NCBI RefSeq assembly: GCF_029846175.1
Contig: NZ_JARWAC010000004.1
Coordinates: 186,001-250,000 of the forward strand
DNA length: 64,000 bases
Direction of reading: 5' to 3'
From: Sphaerisporangium sp. TRM90804
Lineage (GTDB): Bacteria; Actinomycetota; Actinomycetes; Streptosporangiales; Streptosporangiaceae
Of the stretch, positions 1-7,938 are shown in pieces (the first letter of the stretch is position 1; each line of letters begins with the position of its first letter). A program made the translations under genes and the position numbers. The notes below the pieces were generated by a model. The model ran no database searches, was not told the DNA's origin, and saw only the letters and a program-made list of their open reading frames with translations.

Positions 1-20
1 TCCGCGATCTTCTCGCCCAT
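1..20 (-). CDS. 5' end of a gene running off the left edge
   Basis: An ATG on the minus strand at 20-18 opens a frame (M-G-E-K-I-A) that leaves the window. A purine-rich GGGAGGG about ten bases upstream is a credible ribosome binding site. The product cannot be identified from six codons. Confidence 0.45.
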
Positions 21-111
21 GGTGGTCGGTCCCTCCCTGCCGTGCCCCGCGCTCGCGCGCCTCTCCCTCCACTGTCGCAATCGGCGCCGGCGAGGGCCGC
101 ACCGAGGTCGG

Positions 112-1125
112 TCAGGCGTCGTAGGCGGCCAGGGCGTGGAAGACCTGCTTGGGCTCCCAGTCCATGTCGGGGTAGGCGGTCCCCTTGCCGCCGGGGAGCA
201 TCTTGACCACCCCGTACGACGACAGGTCCAGATCGTGGCGAGGGTCGGCCCGGTGCGGGGAGTTGTAGGCGGCGAAGGTGAACCAGAAGGCGGCCTCCAC
301 GCCCTCCCGCCGGAAGATCTCCAGCATCTCGTGCAGGTAGGTCACCTGCTCGGCCTCGTCGCGCTGGAAGTCGCCGGTGAGCCGGGGCGGGTCGGCGTCG
401 TGGTCGACGATCGCCCACGCCATGCCGCCCCGGTCGGCGGCCCCCTTGTAGGCGCAGGTGCCGAACTCGGTGACCACCACCGGCTTGCCGTGCCGGAAGT
501 GCCCCCGCAGCTCCTCCAGGTAGCCGGCGGCGTTGCGCCGGTCGCGGTAGCTGTCGACCGCCACGACGTCGAAGGGGCTCCAGTCGATCTGCTCCCAGGG
601 CCCCGCCGCGTAGGTGACCCTGCCGCCGAACCGCCCCCGCGCGACGACCGCCGTCTCGGCCAGGAAGGCGTCGACCTCGTCCGGCAGCGTGCGCAGCCGC
701 TCCCGGGCGAGGGGGTCCCTCATCGAGGAGACCAGGAACTCCAGGCGCTCGGCGTACGTGCGGCCCGGCAGGAAGCCGGCCGCGAAGACGCTCATCTCGC
801 ACCCCGTCACCAGCACCACCTCGGCGCCGCCTGCCCGCAACCGCTCGGCCCGGTCGGCGCAGTCGGCGAAGTACGGGCGCATCCGCTCGCGGGTCATCTC
901 ACACGGGAACGGGGCGAACCACACCTCCAGCCCCGCCTCGGCCGCGTACCGCCCGGCGACGGACAGCCGCTCGGGCAGGCCCCCGGAGACGCGGACGGCG
1001 GTGCAGCCGAGATCGTCGGCGATGATCCGCATCTCGCGCCGGACCGTCTCGGGGTCGAACGACTCCCGCGAGGAGGAGCCGCCCGGGAAGAACCCCGTGT
1101 CGTAGTTGATGCCCTTGCCACGCAT
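112..1125 (-). CDS. TIM-barrel glycoside-hydrolase-like protein
   Basis: This 337-residue protein has no signal peptide, so it probably acts in the cytoplasm. It begins GKGINYDTGF and has an alternating strand/helix pattern typical of a (beta/alpha)8 barrel. Glu110 in VTGCEM and Glu220 in VVVTEFG end predicted strands and are about 110 residues apart. That fits the acid/base and nucleophile pair of retaining clan-A glycosidases, which is an inference. ATG 1125 was chosen because GGAGAGGAT lies just upstream; the open frame continues much further without coding character. It diverges from the oxidoreductase gene at 1336. Similar proteins are sometimes labelled abortive infection proteins, but nothing here supports that role. 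Confidence 0.75.
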   Translation of the reverse strand: MRGKGINYDTGFFPGGSSSRESFDPETVRREMRIIADDLGCTAVRVSGGLPERLSVAGRYAAEAGLEVWFAPFPCEMTRERMRPYFADCADRAERLRAGGAEVVLVTGCEMSVFAAGFLPGRTYAERLEFLVSSMRDPLARERLRTLPDEVDAFLAETAVVARGRFGGRVTYAAGPWEQIDWSPFDVVAVDSYRDRRNAAGYLEELRGHFRHGKPVVVTEFGTCAYKGAADRGGMAWAIVDHDADPPRLTGDFQRDEAEQVTYLHEMLEIFRREGVEAAFWFTFAAYNSPHRADPRHDLDLSSYGVVKMLPGGKGTAYPDMDWEPKQVFHALAAYDA

Positions 1126-1335
1126 GCGCGCCGATCCTCTCCGTCGTGGGCGGAGACGTGGTCGCCGGTCCCGGGCGTCCGGTTCGGTCCCCCGCCGACT
1201 CCAATCTCGCGCACGTCCGTCCCCCGCGCGCGGCGCCCGAGGCTTCCCGGCGCGCGTCCGCCGCCATATCTTGGTCGGGCGTCCGTCCCCCCGCCTCCCG
1301 CTCCGGCGGCCGGCCCGCCCCGCAGAGGAGAAGCC

Positions 1336-2241
1336 GTGAGAAGGCCGTTCCGGTTCGCCGCCGTCATCCGTGAGGCCGAGTCGGCCAAGAGCTGGGCGGA
1401 CCAGGCCCGGCGCCTGGAGGACTCCGGCTTCGAGGTGCTGCTCGTCCCCGACCACCTGGTGGGCGCCCGGTTCGCGCCGGTCGCCGCGCTCGCCGCCGCC
1501 GCGTGCGCCACCAGCAGGCTGCGCGTCGGCACGCTGGTGTTCGCCAACGACTTCCGCCATCCGGCCGTGCTGGCCAAGGAGGCCGCCACCCTCGACGTGC
1601 TGTCGGAGGGCCGGCTGGAGTTCGGCGTCGGCACCGGCTGGATGGCGTCCGACTACGCCTCGGCCGGGCTGCCGCTGGAGACGCCGCGCGTCCGCGTCGC
1701 CCGGCTCGCCGAGGCGATCACCGTGCTCAGGGGGCTGTGGTCGGACGGCCCCTTCACCTTCGAGGGCGAGCACTACCGGGTCACCGAGCTCGACCAGTGG
1801 CCCAAGCCCGTCCAGCGGCCCGGCCCCCGGCTGACGGTCGGCGGCGGCGGGCCCCGCCTGCTGGAGCTCGGCGCGCGGGAGGCCGACGTGCTGAACATCA
1901 CGACGCGTGTCCTGCCCGACGGCTCCGGACCGGACCCCGCCGACAGCGCTCCCGGGGCCTTCCTGGCGAAGCTCGCCGCCGTCCGCGAGGCCGCCGGCGA
2001 CCGCTACGACACGCTGGAGCTCGGCACCACCATCATGCACCTCGGCGTGCGCGAGCCCGGCGCGCCGGCCGCCGCCGACACCCGGGACGACACCCCCCAG
2101 GTGCTGCTCGGCACCCGGCGGGACGTCGTCGACCGCCTCCTGCGCTGGCGCGACGATCACGACGTGTCGTACTACGTGCTGCACGACGAGCCCGACCTCG
2201 ACGCCTTCACCCCGATCGTCGAAGAGCTCGCCGGGCGGTAG
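1336..2241 (+). CDS. LLM-class F420-dependent oxidoreductase
   Basis: The 301-residue protein resembles the bacterial luciferase-like flavin/F420 oxidoreductases of the MSMEG_2516 type. It has the conserved start FRFAAVIREA, then LLVPDHL, a hallmark FGVGTGWM at about residues 95-102 and a glycine-rich GGGGPRLL near residue 170, which fits the family's TIM barrel. The GTG start at 1336 follows AGAGGAGAAG at good spacing. The substrate is unknown. The phosphatase gene begins 20 bases downstream and may be cotranscribed. Confidence 0.85.
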   Translation: MRRPFRFAAVIREAESAKSWADQARRLEDSGFEVLLVPDHLVGARFAPVAALAAAACATSRLRVGTLVFANDFRHPAVLAKEAATLDVLSEGRLEFGVGTGWMASDYASAGLPLETPRVRVARLAEAITVLRGLWSDGPFTFEGEHYRVTELDQWPKPVQRPGPRLTVGGGGPRLLELGAREADVLNITTRVLPDGSGPDPADSAPGAFLAKLAAVREAAGDRYDTLELGTTIMHLGVREPGAPAAADTRDDTPQVLLGTRRDVVDRLLRWRDDHDVSYYVLHDEPDLDAFTPIVEELAGR

Positions 2242-2261
2242 AGGGAGGAGGATGGGCGGTT

Positions 2262-2852
2262 ATGGATGAGCTGATACTTCTGCGGCACGGCGAGACCGAG
2301 TGGAGCCGCGACGGGCTGCACACCGGGCGCACCGACATCCCGCTCACGCCCCGGGGCGAGGAGCAGGCGCGCGCCCTCGCCGGCGCGCTGGAGGGCCTGG
2401 CCGTCTCCCTGGTGCTCACCAGCCCCGCCCTTCGCGCCCGCCGCACGGCGGAGCTCGCCGGCCTCGCGCGGTGCGAGGTCGACACGAACCTGTGGGAGTG
2501 GGACTACGGAGGTTACGAAGGCATCACCACCCGCGACATCCGCAAGACACGGCCGGGGTGGTACCTGTGGCGCGACGGCGTGGTGCCCGGCGACGCCGAG
2601 CACCCGGGCGAGACCGCCCGGCAGGTGGGCGAACGGGCCGACAAGGTGATCGCGCGGATCGCGCAGGCCGAGGGCACCGTGGTGGTGGTCTCCCACGGGC
2701 ATTTCCTGCGCGTGCTGACCGCCCGGTGGCTGGGGCTGCCCCCGCAGGACGGGCGGCTGTTCAAGCTGGACACCGGCACGGTGTCCGTCATGGGGTTCGA
2801 GCACGGCGAGCACGTGGTCACCCGCTGGAACGGGCCGGTGGGCACGCGGTGA
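2262..2852 (+). CDS. histidine phosphatase family protein
   Basis: This 196-residue protein belongs to the phosphoglycerate-mutase-like histidine phosphatases. The N-terminal LLRHGETEW carries the phospho-accepting His9. VVVSHGHFLRVL in the last third supplies the second catalytic histidine. Its length matches single-domain broad-specificity phosphatases (GpmB/CobC type). The start at 2262 follows GGGAGGAGGATGGG. It lies 20 bases after the oxidoreductase gene on the same strand, so the two may share a transcript. The natural substrate cannot be told from sequence. Confidence 0.88.
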   Translation: MDELILLRHGETEWSRDGLHTGRTDIPLTPRGEEQARALAGALEGLAVSLVLTSPALRARRTAELAGLARCEVDTNLWEWDYGGYEGITTRDIRKTRPGWYLWRDGVVPGDAEHPGETARQVGERADKVIARIAQAEGTVVVVSHGHFLRVLTARWLGLPPQDGRLFKLDTGTVSVMGFEHGEHVVTRWNGPVGTR

Positions 2853-2954
2853 CGACGGGGGCCCGGCGGTGCCGGGGCGTAGGCCCGCGGCGGGGTCCGG
2901 CGTTCGGGGTGGCCGGCACGGGAGCGCCGCGGGCGGGGTGGTGAGGGCGCGGCG

Positions 2955-3227
2955 TCAGGCGAGCGGCACCGGCTGTGGCTGCGGACCGCGGCCGGTCAGC
3001 CATTCGAGCACACGCCTGTGGCCGCGGCGGGCGTCCTCGAAGTGACCCCAGCGCCAGTATCGCGGCTGGTCACGCACTCCGGTCACCCAGGTGCGGTAGG
3101 CGACCGACCGGACGCCGTCCTCTTCGGAGGCCGCGGACGCGACTCCGTACGTACGGATCACGACGCGGCCTCCGGGCGCGAAGAGCACGTCGTCGGCCAC
3201 GGGATAAAGCGTCATCTGGTCCAGCAT
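2955..3227 (-). CDS. hypothetical protein, about 90 aa
   Basis: A small basic protein I do not recognise. It begins MLDQMTLYPVADDV, has a Trp-rich middle (YRTWVTG, RYWRWGHFED) and ends in a proline-rich tail. There are no membrane segments and no cysteines. ATG 3227 was preferred, with GTG 3230 as an adjacent in-frame alternative; a GGGGG precedes both. It stands alone between the phosphatase and the DUF397/XRE pair. Confidence 0.65.
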   Translation of the reverse strand: MLDQMTLYPVADDVLFAPGGRVVIRTYGVASAASEEDGVRSVAYRTWVTGVRDQPRYWRWGHFEDARRGHRRVLEWLTGRGPQPQPVPLA

Positions 3228-3348
3228 CACCGGCCCCCGAAATCCTCAGGAAGTGGACATGTCCCCAGTGTGCCGGATCGATGGGCAAGCCCGGTTACGC
3301 CGATGCGCGCTCTCCCGTTAACCGGACGGGCCATATGTGAACAGGATG

Positions 3349-3585
3349 TTAAGCGACCAGGTTGTCGAACTCGCCGTCCTTGACGCCGAGCACGAGCGCC
3401 CGGATCTCGTCGCTGGTGTAGATGAGGGCGGGACCGTCCGGGAAACGGGAGTTCCGGACGGCGACGCCTCCGTCGGGGAGCTTGGCGAGCTCGACGCAGT
3501 TGCCCTGCGAGTTGCTGTGGACGCTCTTCCGCCACGCCACGCCGGTGAGGCTCGTGGCCGGCATTCCGTTATAGGGCTGAGTCAT
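3349..3585 (-). CDS. DUF397 domain protein
   Basis: This 78-residue protein is a DUF397 member. It shows the family signature WRKSVHSNSQGNCVE near the N terminus, followed by VAVRNSRFPDGPALIYT. DUF397 genes nearly always sit beside a DUF5753 XRE regulator in actinomycetes, and here the ATG directly abuts the stop codon of that regulator. In WhiJ- and BldB-type loci such small partners modulate the regulator, and the same role is inferred here. A near-identical arrangement recurs at 22.6-23.7 kb. Confidence 0.9.
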   Translation of the reverse strand: MTQPYNGMPATSLTGVAWRKSVHSNSQGNCVELAKLPDGGVAVRNSRFPDGPALIYTSDEIRALVLGVKDGEFDNLVA

Positions 3586-4452
3586 CTAGATCTCTCTGAG
3601 TATGTCGCCGAGTACCTCGGCGGTGCCCCCAGGCGTTGTGCTCTCGATGCAGAGCTGTTCCATGGCGGTGAGGTAGGGGTCGATGTCCTCACGCTTGTCC
3701 AGGTAGAGGGCACCCCAGAGCTGCTCGACGTAGACCACGTCCGACAGGTCGGACTCGGGGAAACGCAGGATGGTGAACGCTCCACCCTCGGCCGCGTGCA
3801 TGCCGAACTGGAACGGCATCACCTGCAGGGTGATGGCGGGCAGGCTCGCGACCGCCATCAGGTGCTGGACCTGCTCGTACATGATCTCCTTGCCCCCGAT
3901 GGGCCGCCTCAGCGCGGCCTCGTCGATGACGGCCCAGAGTTTGGGCCCGTCGGGGCGGGTGAGACGCTCCTGCCGCTGCATGCGCAGATGCACACGGCGT
4001 TCGATCTCCGCCTCGGGGACGTCCGGATAGCCGAGCCTGATGACCGTCCGGGCGTACGCCGCCGTCTGGAGGAGGCCGGGGACGAACTGCACCTCATAGG
4101 TGCGGATCACCGACGCGGCCTCTTCGAGCCCGACATACGTGGAGAACCATGCGGGGAGCAGATCGCTGTATTTGTGCCACCACCCGGGAGTGTTCGCCTC
4201 GCGGACCATCTCCAGCAGCATGCGCCGGTCGGCGTCGTCGTTGACGCCGTACAGCGTGAGCAGGTCCTCGACGTCACGCGTCTTGAAACCGACCCGGCCG
4301 AGCTCCATCCGGCTGATCTTGGACTCCGAGGCTCGGATGTGGAACCCCGCGACGTCGCGGCTGAGCCCACGAGCCTCGCGCAATCTGCGCAGGCTGGCGC
4401 CCAGCATGATGCGCCGAACCGTTGAGCCGGACCCGGGCGGATCGATGGACAC
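3586..4452 (-). CDS. XRE-family regulator with DUF5753 domain
   Basis: The protein has about 288 residues. An N-terminal helix-turn-helix (LRRLREARGLSRDVAGFHI, then ESKISRMELGRVG) is followed by a DUF5753 ligand-like domain with the hallmark VPGLLQTAAYA and LWAVIDEAALRRP. Such WhiJ-like regulators act with DUF397 partners and RsbW-like ATPases in differentiation or antibiotic control, which is family knowledge. GTG 4452 is chosen because GGGAGG sits seven bases upstream; ATG 4458 and GTG 4482 are in-frame alternatives. A TTGACA and the imperfect inverted repeat GACTGTGAACCAGTC lie just upstream. The gene is divergent from the ATPase gene. Confidence 0.9.
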   Translation of the reverse strand: MSIDPPGSGSTVRRIMLGASLRRLREARGLSRDVAGFHIRASESKISRMELGRVGFKTRDVEDLLTLYGVNDDADRRMLLEMVREANTPGWWHKYSDLLPAWFSTYVGLEEAASVIRTYEVQFVPGLLQTAAYARTVIRLGYPDVPEAEIERRVHLRMQRQERLTRPDGPKLWAVIDEAALRRPIGGKEIMYEQVQHLMAVASLPAITLQVMPFQFGMHAAEGGAFTILRFPESDLSDVVYVEQLWGALYLDKREDIDPYLTAMEQLCIESTTPGGTAEVLGDILREI

Positions 4453-4545
4453 GTGCATTCCTCCCGTTGTGGACTGGTTCACAGTCTGTCAAAGATCGCG
4501 CTTGTGATCCCCTTTCGGCGTTACTCGCATGCCAACCGTAGCGCC

Positions 4546-4616
4546 TGCACGAGACTGCTGCACGTGCATTCGCTCTTGCACCTGCACAGCAGTGTGCAGC
4601 ATCATGATCTCGTGCA
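4546..4616. promoter_or_regulatory. cluster of seven TGCA motifs in a divergent promoter
   Basis: TGCA occurs at 4546, 4559, 4565, 4577, 4583, 4595 and 4613, with the perfect palindrome TGCACGTGCA at 4559-4568. The cluster lies between the XRE gene and the ATPase gene and is a candidate operator for the XRE regulator. Binding is inferred, not shown. Confidence 0.5.
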
Positions 4617-5133
4617 CTCCACGGACCTGACACGTGGGCAGAGCCAGTGGTCGGCCTTCGATTGGTGGCCCCCCGTCGGCTGGTGGCCCCAACCCGCCCG
4701 TGACCTCGCGCCGCCCGGCGCGGGCACCTCCAGCGCCACCTTCGTGCTCGCGCCGCGCGCCGAGTCGGTGCACGCGGCGCGTAGCTTCGCCTCGGGCAGC
4801 CTCATCGGATGGGGCATGGGCGAGGCCGCCGGCGACATGGAACTGGTGGTGTCCGAGCTCGCCACCAACGCGCTGCGCCACGGCCTGGTGCTCGACCCGA
4901 GGAACCTGCGCAGGAGCGGCGCGGAGCCGATCCGCATGTCGATGATCCGCAGGGGCCCGCTCGCCGCCTGCGTCTTCGCCGACCCGGGCTCGGCGGCCCC
5001 GGTCATGCGCCACCCCCAGCCGCTCGAACCCGGCGGCATGGGCCTGCACATCGTGGAGTCGCTGAGCGTGCGCTGGGGCTGGAACCCGCTCACGCCCTGC
5101 GGCAAGCTCGTCTGGGCCGTCCTGCGCGGCTGA
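4612..5133 (+). CDS. RsbW-like ATP-binding protein (HATPase_c_2)
   Basis: A GHKL-fold anti-sigma-factor-type ATPase of about 173 residues. It shows the N box ELVVSELATNALRHG and, later, the glycine-rich GGMGLHIVESL. Phosphatase or kinase partner domains are absent, as usual for the stand-alone RsbW-like proteins that accompany XRE/DUF397 pairs in actinomycetes. The start is uncertain: GTG 4612 and GTG 4594 are both in frame and neither has a clear ribosome binding site, and the TGCA cluster overlaps the region. It diverges from the XRE gene and presumably shares its control region. Confidence 0.8.
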   Translation: MHSTDLTRGQSQWSAFDWWPPVGWWPQPARDLAPPGAGTSSATFVLAPRAESVHAARSFASGSLIGWGMGEAAGDMELVVSELATNALRHGLVLDPRNLRRSGAEPIRMSMIRRGPLAACVFADPGSAAPVMRHPQPLEPGGMGLHIVESLSVRWGWNPLTPCGKLVWAVLRG

Positions 5134-5546
5134 ACGACCGAAAATCGGGACCGGCCGGGCCAAGTCGCCGGAGACGTCCGGCGTTGGATGCCATACTCGA
5201 ACACAACCGACAGCTCCCATCGTCAGCGAAGAACCTCGGAACCTCCACGCCGGAGGCCCTCCCGGGGAGCCAGGCTCCCCCGGCCGCCGGTGCGCCGAGC
5301 CCCTTCGCCCGCACCTCGCCCACACCAGGGCTCCGCCCACGCGGATGCCGGTGAACGGGCGAATCGTCCCCGGGGCCAGAAGCACCGGCCCCCAGGGCAC
5401 CCCGCCCGTACCCGATCCGCGGAGAAAGATGTGATCTCGAGGCTCACGCATCCGGGTCCGATTCCGCAACGCCGATCCCGGCCGGCGGATGCTCTGCATT
5501 ACGGTGGCCTCTTGGCGACTCCCGCGAGACCTTCGAGAGAGCTGTG
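5134..5546. other. 413-base intergenic gap
   Basis: No convincing gene on either strand. The open frames here are arginine/proline-rich shadows. GAGAGAGCTG just before 5544 can serve as the ribosome binding site of the next gene. I see no further structure. Confidence 0.5.
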
Positions 5547-7928
5547 ATGAACGATCACCTGCTCGCCTGGCTGACGACCCTTGACGAGAACCGGCTCGCG
5601 CGCGTCCTGGCGCGCAGGCCCGACGCCCTCGCCGCGCCCTGGCCGCGCCGGCTCGACACGCTCGCCCGGCGCCTGAGCGACACCTTCGCCGTCATGGAGG
5701 TCATGCGCGCCCTGCCGCTGCCGCCGTTGGAGATCCTGCAGGCCAGCCTGGTCGCCGGCACCCGCGCCACCCCCGAGGGGCTCGCCCGCTTCCTCGGCGT
5801 CACCCAGGCGGAGCTGCTCCCCTGGCTCGACGACCTCTACGACCAGGCCCTCGCCTGGCCGGGGCCCGACGGCCGCGTCCACCTCGCCGAGCCCGTGGCC
5901 CGCTGGTGGACCGCCCCCTGCGGGCTCGGGGAGCCGCTCGCCGCCTACCTGGAGTCCTGGACGCTCAACACCGAGGGCCTGCGCCGCATGAGCCGCGCCC
6001 TCGGCGTGCCCGCCCAGGGCGGCAGGCGCCAGCTCGTCGCGCGCGTCACGGCGGCGCTCGCCGACCCCGACCGGCTCACCGCCATGCTCGGCGAGGCCCC
6101 CGACGGCACGGTCAGCCTGCTCGACGAGTTCGCCTGGGACGGGCCGGTGCGCGGCGTCGACGGCAACCGCTTCGTCGCGCCGGAGACGCCCGAGAAGTGG
6201 GCCGCCGACCGGGGCCTGCTGTTCCGCCCCCAGTGGGACATGGCCGAGATGCCGCGCGAGGTGGCCCTCGCGCTGCGCGGCCCCGACTACCACGCGCCGT
6301 TCACGCCCGAGCCTCCCCAGCTCGGCACGGTGCCGGTCGCCCCCGAGGCCGTCGACCACGCCATGTGCCTGGCCGCGCCGCACGCCGTCGACCGCGCCGC
6401 CGCGCTGCTGGAGAACACCGACAAGACGCCCCTGCCTCTGCTGAAGGCCGGCGGCGTCGGCGTCCGCGAGGTGCGCCGCGTCGCCAAGGAGACCGGCTGC
6501 ACCGAGGAGGAGACCCGCCTGCTGCTGGAGGTCTGCGCGGTGGCCCGGCTGCTCGCCCTGGACGAGACCGCCGGCGGGCTGATCCCCACCAAGCGGTTCG
6601 ACGCCTGGCGGCTGGAGGACGCCCCTTCGCGGCTGCGCGCGCTGGTGTCCGCGTGGTGGCGCATGGAGCGCTCGTCGCTGCGCCGCGCCGCCGCCCGCTA
6701 CCCCACCGTGCTCGGGGACGACCCCGCGGGCGAGACCGTCGCCCGGGTGCGCTGGGCCGTGCTGGCGACCCTGGCCACGCTGCCGCGCGACGCCGCCTTC
6801 GCCAGCATGCCCGAACTCGTCCAGGCCGTGCACTGGCGGGCGCCGCTGCTCGACCGGGAGCTGCTGGCCGAGTGCTGCCCGGCCGTGCTCGCCGAGGCGC
6901 GCCTGCTGGGGCTGGCCTCCGGCGACACCCTGACCGACCTCGGCCGGGCGCTGGCCTCGCTCGGCGCCTCCGCCGCCGGCGACGAGCAGGACGAGACCGT
7001 GCCCGAGGTCGAGCGCGACCCCCGCCTCGTCGAGTGCTCGGTGCACGCCCTCGCCGGCGCCCAGCGCACCGCCCTGTTCGGCGCCGACCTGACGGCCGTG
7101 GTCACCGGTCCGCCCGCCGCCGAGCTGTCGAGCCTGCTCGACCGCGCCGCCGACCGCGAGTCGCGCGGGGCCGCCTCGGTGTGGCGGTTCTCCCCGGCGA
7201 GCGTGCGGCGCGCGCTGGACGCCGGCCACTCGGCCGAATCACTGCTGGAGGAGCTGTCGGCGGCCGGCACGGTGCCGCAGCCGCTCACGTACCTGATCAG
7301 GGACGTCGCCCGCCGCCACGGCGAGGTCACGGTCACCACCGTCGGGTGCATCATCCAGGGCTCCGACCCGGCGCTGCTCGCCGAGATCGCCGCCCACCGC
7401 CGTCTCGCCCGGCTCGGCCTGCGCCTGCTGGCCCCCACCGTGCTCGCGGGCGCCGCCCCGGCCGACCGCACCCTGGCCGCGCTCCGCGAGGCCGGGTACG
7501 CCCCCGTGCCGGTGGACGACACCGGGGAGATCGCGGTGCGGCGCGAGCCGCAGGGCGGCCGGCTGATCCTGCTCCCGGGCGGCCGCGTCGCCGAGCTGGA
7601 GGAGGCTCCGCCCTCCATCTTCGACCCGCCGCCCGACCCGCACGAGCACGCCCGCCGCCTGGTGGAGACCCGCGCAGAGGAGCGCCAGGCCGGGCAGACC
7701 TGGGCGGTGATCGGCCGCCTGGCCACCCGCCTGCCCACCGCCCAGCAGTCCCTGCTGGGCTTCGTCGTCGACCGCGGCGTCCGCGCACTGATCACCCTGT
7801 CCGACGGCCTGACCGCCACCATCAGCCACGGCGAGCTGCGCCGCGGCGTGCTCGACGCGTGGTGCGAGGAGGCGGGCGACTACCTGGAGTTCCCGCTTGC
7901 CGAGATCTCCTCGGTGACCAGCGGGTAG
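5547..7928 (+). CDS. helicase-associated (XPB/Ssl2-like) domain protein
   Basis: A large soluble protein of 793 residues, starting MNDHLLAWLTTLDENRLARVLARRPD. It is an actinobacterial helicase-C-terminal-associated protein, in which an N-terminal winged-helix-rich region is followed by an XPB/Ssl2-like domain around residues 560-720 (LTYLIRDVARRHGEV, then a VGCIIQGSDPALLAEI stretch). No Walker A or helicase motor motifs are present, so it is unlikely to unwind DNA by itself. It may act as an accessory to an XPB-type helicase, which is an inference. ATG 5547 is preferred; GTG 5544 is in frame immediately upstream. Confidence 0.8.
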   Translation: MNDHLLAWLTTLDENRLARVLARRPDALAAPWPRRLDTLARRLSDTFAVMEVMRALPLPPLEILQASLVAGTRATPEGLARFLGVTQAELLPWLDDLYDQALAWPGPDGRVHLAEPVARWWTAPCGLGEPLAAYLESWTLNTEGLRRMSRALGVPAQGGRRQLVARVTAALADPDRLTAMLGEAPDGTVSLLDEFAWDGPVRGVDGNRFVAPETPEKWAADRGLLFRPQWDMAEMPREVALALRGPDYHAPFTPEPPQLGTVPVAPEAVDHAMCLAAPHAVDRAAALLENTDKTPLPLLKAGGVGVREVRRVAKETGCTEEETRLLLEVCAVARLLALDETAGGLIPTKRFDAWRLEDAPSRLRALVSAWWRMERSSLRRAAARYPTVLGDDPAGETVARVRWAVLATLATLPRDAAFASMPELVQAVHWRAPLLDRELLAECCPAVLAEARLLGLASGDTLTDLGRALASLGASAAGDEQDETVPEVERDPRLVECSVHALAGAQRTALFGADLTAVVTGPPAAELSSLLDRAADRESRGAASVWRFSPASVRRALDAGHSAESLLEELSAAGTVPQPLTYLIRDVARRHGEVTVTTVGCIIQGSDPALLAEIAAHRRLARLGLRLLAPTVLAGAAPADRTLAALREAGYAPVPVDDTGEIAVRREPQGGRLILLPGGRVAELEEAPPSIFDPPPDPHEHARRLVETRAEERQAGQTWAVIGRLATRLPTAQQSLLGFVVDRGVRALITLSDGLTATISHGELRRGVLDAWCEEAGDYLEFPLAEISSVTSG

Positions 7929-7938
7929 CACCCCGCCC

